NCBI GenBank assembly: GCA_903825095.1
Contig: CAIJZF010000153.1
Location: 1 to 11,894 of the forward strand
DNA length: 11,894 nt
Reading direction: 5' to 3'
Source: an uncultured Bacteroidota bacterium
GTDB taxonomy: Bacteria; Bacteroidota; Bacteroidia; Chitinophagales; Chitinophagaceae
Shown: positions 6,921-11,894 of the stretch, in pieces
How positions within the stretch are numbered: position 1 is the first letter of the stretch
Layout: each line of letters opens with the position of its first letter
The notes under the pieces: generated by a model
Told to the model about the DNA's origin: nothing
Database searches by the model: none
What the model saw: the letters and a program-made list of their open reading frames with translations, nothing else
Position numbers and translations under genes: made by a program

Positions 6921-7829
6921 TTAATTATTCTTTGCATCTAAAATAACAGGGGTCTTTCCGCCACCCATAATAATTACTTTAGCATTGGGAGAAGTAATAA
7001 GTCCTTTCATTATTTGTATTTGCTCGTATTGTAATTGTTTATCGCCTAAGCCTGAGCTAATAATTTTTTGGTAATCGGCAATACCTTGTGCTTCTACTCT
7101 TTTACGCTCTGCTTCTTGCTTTTCTTTTTGTAAAACGAACTGCATTTTTTGCGCATCTTGTTCAGCCTTAATTTTATCTTCAATAGATGCTTTTACTGTA
7201 GCAGGCAATACAATATTACGCACTAACAATTGCTCTAATACCAAGCCACGAATTTTTAAGTTCTCTTCAATGGTTTTAAAAATTCTACTTTGAAACTCAT
7301 CTCTTTTAACAGAATATAAATCAACGGCTGTGTAATAAACAGCATTGTCTCTAATTTTAGTTCTGGTAATAGGACGAACAATAACATTTTTAAAATCATA
7401 GCCTATCTCTCTTACAATTTTGGGTGCTTGATTAGATTGTACACGATATAGTACCGTTAAATCAATAACTACTTCTAAACCATCGGCTGTTAAAACACGA
7501 ATGGCATCATCTCCTGCCATCTCCCCTTCTGAATGTACTCCACTCATAGTGTAATTTTGTGTTCTAACATCAATAGTATTTATGGACATTAACGGATTCA
7601 CAAAATTCAAACCACTCGTAATAACTTCATCTTGTACTTTTCCAAACATGGATTGTACTCCAATTTGACCAGCATCTATTTGCTTAATGCAAGAAGTTAA
7701 TACACCAATTGTAATAACCACTAATCCTATAGTACGAATACTGCCTTTATTAATATTAGCAGGTAAATTCAAATTTTCAACAGCTCCCGCTGCAAAAAAT
7801 AAAGCAACTCCAATTAAAATAAATAACAT
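6921..7829 (-). CDS. SPFH/prohibitin-family membrane protein
   Basis: This 302-residue protein has two N-terminal hydrophobic segments (about 1-18 and 31-47), an SPFH/band-7 domain (about 48-210), and a charged helical region (213-255) rich in Glu, Lys, Gln and Ala that should form a coiled coil. A short hydrophobic tail includes KVIIMGGGKTPVILDAK (284-300). Motifs such as GLNFVNPL (73-80), DGLEVVIDLTVLYRV (116-130), VRPITRTKIRD (151-161) and VLEQLLVRNIVLP (197-209) are typical of bacterial prohibitin homologues. These proteins assemble into large membrane rings or microdomains that scaffold proteases and envelope enzymes; HflK/HflC with FtsH is the model case. Most have one anchor, so the second hydrophobic stretch is a minor oddity, and part of it may be a re-entrant segment. 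It leads a group with the rlpA-like and M28 genes and diverges from the second M28 gene over 169 bases. No NfeD partner is seen. Confidence 0.9.
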   Translation of the reverse strand: MLFILIGVALFFAAGAVENLNLPANINKGSIRTIGLVVITIGVLTSCIKQIDAGQIGVQSMFGKVQDEVITSGLNFVNPLMSINTIDVRTQNYTMSGVHSEGEMAGDDAIRVLTADGLEVVIDLTVLYRVQSNQAPKIVREIGYDFKNVIVRPITRTKIRDNAVYYTAVDLYSVKRDEFQSRIFKTIEENLKIRGLVLEQLLVRNIVLPATVKASIEDKIKAEQDAQKMQFVLQKEKQEAERKRVEAQGIADYQKIISSGLGDKQLQYEQIQIMKGLITSPNAKVIIMGGGKTPVILDAKNN

Positions 7830-7856
7830 AAAATAAAATTTAACTAAACGCAGAAA

Positions 7857-7883
7857 AGACGTCTAGGGATTGACAATTTTGTC
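7857..7883. promoter_or_regulatory. Palindromes in the divergent SPFH / M28 spacer
   Basis: AGACGTCT (7857-7864) is a perfect 8-base palindrome. GACAATTTTGTC (7872-7883) is a 5-bp inverted repeat around two bases. Both lie 28-54 bases upstream of the SPFH start, between two divergent genes, where an operator would be expected. Each is short enough to arise by chance, so this is only a candidate. Confidence 0.25.
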
Positions 7884-7912
7884 TTCCTAAAATTACAATA
7901 TTTAGTAGTGCC

Positions 7913-7948
7913 TTTGTTAAAAAGATTACTAGAATATGGTCTAATTTG
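7913..7948 (+). promoter_or_regulatory. Weak promoter candidate for the PA-domain M28 gene
   Basis: TTTG at 7913-7916 and TAATTTG at 7942-7948 resemble the Bacteroidota -33 (TTTG) and -7 (TAnnTTTG) elements. The -7 box lacks one base of the consensus and the 25-base spacing is slightly long. The position, 50 bases before the start at 7999, is suitable. Confidence 0.3.
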
Positions 7949-7998
7949 AATAAATTAGCATTCTAATCAAATTTCAAACCATTCATCCTATAAAAAAT

Positions 7999-9468
7999 AT
8001 GAAAAAATTTAGCCTGTTTTTTGCCTTTCTTATCTCGGCTTCTAGCCTATCCCTAATGGCGCAAACCAAGCCCGCTTGGAACAGCATTTTTGCAAGCATT
8101 AATAAAGAAGTGCAAGCAAATTCAAATGCTTATAACTCACTTAAAATTTCCTCAGAAACCATTGGCCACCGTTTAACCGGTTCTGCGAATGGGAAAAAAG
8201 CCGAGCAATATGCTTATGACCTACTGAAGTCTTATGGCTTTACCAACCTTCGTTTTCAACCTTTTGAAGTGGAAAGCTGGAGCCGTGGAACTTTGGAAGT
8301 AACCATTGGTGGGGATGCCAATAATTTAAAAACTATTAAATCGGTTTCTTTGGCGCATTCTCCTGTGAAAGTAGACCTTACTCTTGAAGTAGTTGACATG
8401 GGCAATGGTGTGGAAGAAGATTATGCAGCTAACCCTGATAAAGTAAAAGGTAAAATTGCTTTAGTGTACTTAGGTGTTTTGCCAGGCTCTAAACCAGGTA
8501 CTCCAGGTTTACACCGTTCTGAAAAAACAGCCATTGCTACTAAATATGGTGCAAAGGGAATTATAGTTATTAATACACCACCTAATGGAGTGCTTCTTAC
8601 AGGTACTGCTTCTGTTACTGGAAAATTAATTCCTATTCCTGCAGTTTGCGTGGGTAAAGAAGATGGACTATTATTAAAAGAACAATTAGCAACAGGTAAA
8701 TTATATAGTCATATTAAAATGACCAACTTTTCTGGAATGATTAAAGCGCGTAATGTGGTAGCAACTTTAAAAGGTAAAACTTTAGCGAATGAAAAAATTG
8801 TGATTGGCGGCCACTTAGATAGTTGGGATTTAGCAACCGGTGCTATTGACAATGGTATTGGTTCTTTTTCTGTTTTAGATATGGCTAGAACTTTTAAAAA
8901 GTTAAACCTTACGCCTGCACGTACTATTGACTTTGTAATGTTTATGGGTGAAGAAGAAGGCTTATTGGGATCAAGGGCCTATGTAGATGATGCCATTAAA
9001 AATAAAACCATTGATCAAATTAGATACATGATGAATTATGATATGAGTAATGATATCAAAGGTTATTCAACCAGTGCAGAAGACAGTAAAGATTTATTTA
9101 CAGGTATTGGTGCCATTGCACATTCAATAGATACCTCATTTACTAATTTATTTAGAGCAGGTGCTGGACTACATAGTGACCATCAACCCTTCATGTTACA
9201 AGGCGTGCCAACAGGCGGTGGCGCCGGTGGCGGGCTTCCTAAAAATGCAGGACCTTGTTACCATGCCGATTGTGATGTATTTAGTTTAGTAGAAGAACAA
9301 GGCATGAAAAACACCGTTCGTTTTGGATCGATGTTATTATATGGTGTTGCCGATGCTGATGAAATTAAATCGAAACATTTTACAGATGCTGAAACAAAGG
9401 CATTCTTAATTAAAAATAATTTAAAAGAGCCATTACAAATTGCTGGCGAATGGCGCTGGAAAGATTAA
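7999..9468 (+). CDS. Exported M28 peptidase with PA domain, carboxypeptidase Q-like
   Basis: This 489-residue protein carries a Sec signal (1-21, cut near LMA-QT). The N-terminal part of the fold (about 45-110) includes SSETIGHRLTGSANG, typical of this subgroup. A PA (protease-associated) insert lies at about 120-240 (KGIIVINTPPNG region), and the rest of the M28 catalytic domain spans about 248-455. Zinc-site residues are all visible: H272 in GGHLDSWD, D284 in AIDNGIG (bridging), E318 (base) and E319 in MGEEEGLLG, D348 in NYDMSND, and H422 in CYHADCD, with the conserved HSDHQPF at 392-398. Eukaryotic carboxypeptidase Q, of similar layout, cleaves dipeptides. Cys420 and Cys425 flank the last zinc ligand and could form a disulphide in the periplasm. 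A Gly-rich loop (GGGAGGGLPK, 406-415) precedes it. It is a single-gene unit ending in a strong terminator. Active exopeptidase is likely; its specificity is unknown. Confidence 0.93.
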   Translation: MKKFSLFFAFLISASSLSLMAQTKPAWNSIFASINKEVQANSNAYNSLKISSETIGHRLTGSANGKKAEQYAYDLLKSYGFTNLRFQPFEVESWSRGTLEVTIGGDANNLKTIKSVSLAHSPVKVDLTLEVVDMGNGVEEDYAANPDKVKGKIALVYLGVLPGSKPGTPGLHRSEKTAIATKYGAKGIIVINTPPNGVLLTGTASVTGKLIPIPAVCVGKEDGLLLKEQLATGKLYSHIKMTNFSGMIKARNVVATLKGKTLANEKIVIGGHLDSWDLATGAIDNGIGSFSVLDMARTFKKLNLTPARTIDFVMFMGEEEGLLGSRAYVDDAIKNKTIDQIRYMMNYDMSNDIKGYSTSAEDSKDLFTGIGAIAHSIDTSFTNLFRAGAGLHSDHQPFMLQGVPTGGGAGGGLPKNAGPCYHADCDVFSLVEEQGMKNTVRFGSMLLYGVADADEIKSKHFTDAETKAFLIKNNLKEPLQIAGEWRWKD

Positions 9469-9471
9469 TAA

Positions 9472-9501
9472 AAAAAGGTCTCGAAATTTCGAGACCTTTT
9501 T
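9472..9501. terminator. Perfect palindromic bidirectional terminator
   Basis: A 30-base perfect inverted repeat with 15-base arms is centred between 9486 and 9487 (core GGTCTCGAAATTTCGAGACC), flanked by A and T runs. Read on the plus strand, five T follow the stem; on the minus strand, seven T follow it. It begins 3 bases after the stop of the M28 gene and lies 39 bases past the stop of the convergent oxidoreductase gene, so it should end transcripts from both sides. Confidence 0.9.
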
Positions 9502-9540
9502 ATTGCTATTTATAAAAGTTCGTTAGTGACTCAATTAGTT

Positions 9541-10656
9541 TTATTTTAAATAAATAGTCTTACCTGTTTTTGCCGATTGAATAGCGGCTTCTAAAATACG
9601 ATTCACCATTACATTGTTTTCAGTAGAATATAGACCATAAGGTTCTATTTTTTCCTTACCTCTAACAACCGCATGTAAATAAGAGAAGGGGTCGGTGAAT
9701 ACATGTATATCTTTTTCTGTTACCGTTTTTTCTGTTTCAGGCGCTGCTTCTTTATTTCTCAATCTCATTTTTTGTGCATTCACAGCAATAATATAGGCAG
9801 AGTCTCCATACACTTCCATATCCTTTCTTGCAAAAGTCCAGGCCCATGAAGGTTGTAATACCGCCTGTGTTTTAGCATAGTTCACTATAATAGTAGCATT
9901 GTCATCTACCTTAGGATAAATAGTTGGCTTGAATTGATTCGTAACAGCTGTTACAGAAATAGGCGTTTCCCCATGCATTAAATAAGTCATTAAGTTCGCC
10001 CCATAACATCCAAAGTCTACAATCGAACCTCCCCCGTTTTCGATAGGATCGGTTAACCAGTTAAAAAATTCTGGACTCACTCCAATTTCTTTAGGCCCTT
10101 GATGCCCATGATGGAATACTACTTTTCTAATTTGTCCCACATAGTTCTCTTCTTTAATAAGCCTGAAAGTTTCAAAAGTGGAAGGATACCATGAAGTCTC
10201 GTAATTGGTAAGTAGCATTACATTATTCTTTTTAGCAATAGCCTGCATAGCTAAGGCTTCTTTTAAATTGGAAGCCAGTGGCTTTTCCACCATAATATGA
10301 ATACCTCTTGGGGCTGCTGCTTCAGCTACTTTTAAATGTTCATGAATAGAACCGAATGCGACAACCGCTTCTGGTTTTGTTTTATCAAGCGCTGTTGCTA
10401 GGTTGCTATAAAATAAATCTTTACTTAAATTAAATTTAATAGCATTTTTTTCAGCGATGGCTTTATTAGGTTCGTAAATACCTACAATCTCAATTACATC
10501 GGTCTTCGCTTTATTTAAAATCCAAGCTACATGGCCATGTGTAATGCCTGCCACCACTACTCTCACAGCACCAGTTTTACCAGTTTGCGCCTCTACATTT
10601 GTTGTTATACAAAACAAAATAAGTAGGCTTAGGAAAAATAAAGACTTCATTTTCAT
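9541..10656 (-). CDS. Exported Gfo/Idh/MocA-family oxidoreductase-like protein
   Basis: This 371-residue protein begins with a Sec-type signal peptide (MKMKSLFFLSLLILFC..., cut near VEA-QT at 24); no twin-arginine motif is present. Residues 30-150 form a Rossmann-like domain with VRVVVAGITHGHVAWIL (31-47), the acidic end of the second strand at IYEPN (60-64), and the family signature VEKPLASNLKEAL (123-135). The C-terminal Gfo/Idh/MocA domain carries NGGGSIVDFGCYGANLMTYL (207-226), where a histidine common in the family (D.G.H) is replaced by Tyr218. Relatives are NAD(P)-dependent sugar or polyol oxidoreductases, or act on glycans with a tightly held cofactor. The loop GITHGH departs from GxGxxG, so cofactor binding is uncertain. 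It is convergent with the PA-domain M28 gene and isolated from the porin gene by a terminator, so it looks monocistronic. Family firm; substrate unknown. Confidence 0.9.
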   Translation of the reverse strand: MKMKSLFFLSLLILFCITTNVEAQTGKTGAVRVVVAGITHGHVAWILNKAKTDVIEIVGIYEPNKAIAEKNAIKFNLSKDLFYSNLATALDKTKPEAVVAFGSIHEHLKVAEAAAPRGIHIMVEKPLASNLKEALAMQAIAKKNNVMLLTNYETSWYPSTFETFRLIKEENYVGQIRKVVFHHGHQGPKEIGVSPEFFNWLTDPIENGGGSIVDFGCYGANLMTYLMHGETPISVTAVTNQFKPTIYPKVDDNATIIVNYAKTQAVLQPSWAWTFARKDMEVYGDSAYIIAVNAQKMRLRNKEAAPETEKTVTEKDIHVFTDPFSYLHAVVRGKEKIEPYGLYSTENNVMVNRILEAAIQSAKTGKTIYLK

Positions 10657-10703
10657 ATTATTTATTTTTATGTATGTACGATACTTTTATTTCGATAATG
10701 AAT

Positions 10704-10722
10704 TTAATGCTTTTAGCATTAA
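10704..10722. promoter_or_regulatory. Short inverted repeat upstream of the oxidoreductase gene
   Basis: TTAATGC (10704-10710) and GCATTAA (10716-10722) form perfect 7-base arms around TTTTA. It sits about 50-65 bases before the start of the oxidoreductase gene, between that gene and the upstream terminator, where its promoter must be. It may be an operator or a leader hairpin. No clear -7/-33 pair is seen here, and the rest of the 212-base spacer holds nothing else I can name apart from the terminator. Confidence 0.3.
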
Positions 10723-10762
10723 TAAGCCCGGCTTTTATTTAAATAGTATTTTAAAGGGATAC

Positions 10763-10792
10763 AAAAAAGAGGGCCCCATAGAAATGGGGCCC
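10763..10792 (-). terminator. Strong rho-independent terminator after the porin gene
   Basis: GGGCCCCAT (10771-10779) pairs perfectly with ATGGGGCCC (10784-10792) around a 4-base loop. On the minus strand the stem is followed by TCTTTTTTG, a proper T tract. It is 76 bases past the stop of the porin gene and insulates the oxidoreductase gene from it. Confidence 0.9.
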
Positions 10793-10868
10793 GATTAACG
10801 ATTGCTTGCTAAAAAACAACAAAACTGGACTATTAAAAATTTTATATTACTTATTCAATGCTATACAA

Positions 10869-11876
10869 TTAAAATTTATATACAGCTGCAATTAAAAAAT
10901 TGCCCGCATATTGATTTAAGTTAGTATTGGCATTGAAGAAAATTTTATCTTTTGCATTGTCAAATCTTATTTCTGGAATAAGGGTTAGCTTAGAAAAATG
11001 AATATTCGCAGATAATGTATTTTGAAAAATGGAACTACCCACCCCTACTGCATTTTTACTATCATTAAAATATTCCGATCTTAAAGTGAATCCGAATTTA
11101 GTAGAAGGGTCATAATTCACATACACAGCATTGCTTGTCCAATTCTTTCCAGAAATATTGGCAATAGTACCATCATAGTTAATACCTACTTGACTACTCA
11201 CTACTCCATTTAATACTAGATCAAATTGTGATTTGTCTTTACCTCCTTGATAATTCAAAAAAGCTTTTAAAACATCGTTCTTTGAACTGGTGCTGAACTG
11301 CGCAATAAGTATTTTATCGGGCGAAGAAGTACTTACAAAGTCCGTAGGTTGGGCTAGTCCAATCATCATTGCCGACTTCCCCCCTAAAGCAATATCTGCT
11401 CTAATACCTGTATGAAAAAAGGGACCATAAGAAAATCCATAACTCATGCTATAGTTTCTATTGGAATAAGCATCTAATAATTCATAACCAATATGTGTTG
11501 CCCATTTACCTGCCGTAATCTTAAGTCCACTCATGGGAGCATAACTTATATAGGCTTGTTTAATAGCTTGCGCTACTCCATTATCATTGTAAGAAAACTC
11601 TTGGGCTCTCTTTCCTAAACCTAGGTCAACTGTTCCGGCAAATTTTCCATTGGCACGGTCTAACTTAATAGATGCCATTCCTAATTGTAGCGATTGATTC
11701 GAATTAGTGAAGCTGGTTTTATTATTGTTAGACTGTTTTGAAAAATCACTCTTATAATACCCATCAAAATAAATAGTATAAGAACTGCTTGAAGTAGGCG
11801 CTTTGGTGCTATCTGTTTGTGCTTTTGATAAAATGCTCATAAATAGAAAAACTCCTAGAGGGATGATTGATTTCAT
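10869..11876 (-). CDS. BBP2-type (OmpL-like) outer membrane beta-barrel porin
   Basis: This 335-residue protein starts with a signal peptide (1-19, cut near SKA-QT) and a short Ser/Thr-rich segment. From residue 33 on it shows alternating polar/hydrophobic strands ending in aromatic residues, and the chain closes with LIAAVYKF, whose terminal Phe is the usual outer-membrane barrel signal for BAM. The motifs GKWATHIGYELLD (123-135) and NYSMSYGFSYGPFFHTG (141-157) are typical of the putative beta-barrel porin-2 family (PF07642) common in Bacteroidota. It is likely to form a diffusion pore or a specific channel; the solute is unknown. The start codon lies 18 bases from the right edge, so its promoter is outside the window. 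It ends in its own terminator, so it is not co-transcribed with the oxidoreductase gene next to it. Confidence 0.88.
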   Translation of the reverse strand: MKSIIPLGVFLFMSILSKAQTDSTKAPTSSSSYTIYFDGYYKSDFSKQSNNNKTSFTNSNQSLQLGMASIKLDRANGKFAGTVDLGLGKRAQEFSYNDNGVAQAIKQAYISYAPMSGLKITAGKWATHIGYELLDAYSNRNYSMSYGFSYGPFFHTGIRADIALGGKSAMMIGLAQPTDFVSTSSPDKILIAQFSTSSKNDVLKAFLNYQGGKDKSQFDLVLNGVVSSQVGINYDGTIANISGKNWTSNAVYVNYDPSTKFGFTLRSEYFNDSKNAVGVGSSIFQNTLSANIHFSKLTLIPEIRFDNAKDKIFFNANTNLNQYAGNFLIAAVYKF

Positions 11877-11894
11877 GTTTGAGGGTAGTTTTGA

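Noticed and set aside
10544..10798. Plus-strand 84-codon open frame
   Set aside because: It overlaps the signal peptide region of the oxidoreductase gene in antisense and ends inside the porin terminator hairpin; no start signal or domain.
1..11894. Defence island, mobile element or CRISPR locus
   Set aside because: No transposase, integrase, nuclease, helicase, toxin-antitoxin pair or regular spacer array is seen, and base composition looks even throughout.

Overview
The window reads as chromosomal DNA of an AT-rich member of the Bacteroidota, possibly a Chitinophagales-type bacterium. The supporting signs are A/T-rich spacers, start codons without strong Shine-Dalgarno sequences, a TAnnTTTG-type -7 box, the abundance of exported proteins and lipoproteins, and families typical of the phylum (Asp-box/VPS10-like repeat proteins, BBP2 porin, DUF6526, Sec-exported Gfo/Idh/MocA proteins). 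The genus cannot be fixed from sequence reading alone. Eleven protein genes fill the window densely. No spacer exceeds about 215 bases, and I saw no tRNA, rRNA, CRISPR array, insertion sequence or integrase.

Left block (1-4500, all minus strand, transcribed right to left): an aminotransferase of PLP fold type I, a lipid-anchored M81/MlrC-family metallopeptidase, an NTF2-like lipoprotein, and, past a hairpin terminator, the N-terminal 344 codons of a large exported Asp-box (BNR/VPS10-like) repeat protein that runs off the left edge. The spacers of 70-77 bases between the first three genes, with no visible terminator, allow a single transcript.

Middle block: a small plus-strand DUF6526 membrane protein diverges from the aminotransferase and converges with a minus-strand group. 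That group is an SPFH/prohibitin-like membrane protein, a minimal RlpA-like lipoprotein, and an exported M28 aminopeptidase with a fibronectin-III-like tail. Its spacers of 45 and 84 bases fit an operon, and the second spacer carries three degenerate 15-16-base repeats.

Right block: a second exported M28 peptidase, of the PA-domain carboxypeptidase-Q-like type, is divergent from the SPFH gene. It ends in a perfect palindromic terminator shared with a convergent, exported Gfo/Idh/MocA-family protein. Beyond a strong G/C-rich terminator lies a BBP2-type outer membrane porin, complete except for its promoter.

Taken together, most products act in the cell envelope. Three of the eleven are metallopeptidases (one M81, two M28), and an aminotransferase sits beside one of them. 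This suggests peptide or modified amino acid degradation, but that is inference from position. The gene order looks like an ordinary, envelope-oriented chromosomal region rather than a defence island or mobile element, and I did not find a convincing new system. The points most worth checking are the lipid-anchored M81 enzyme next to the aminotransferase, the Sec-exported dehydrogenase-fold protein with an altered Rossmann loop, and the repeated leader before the first M28 gene.
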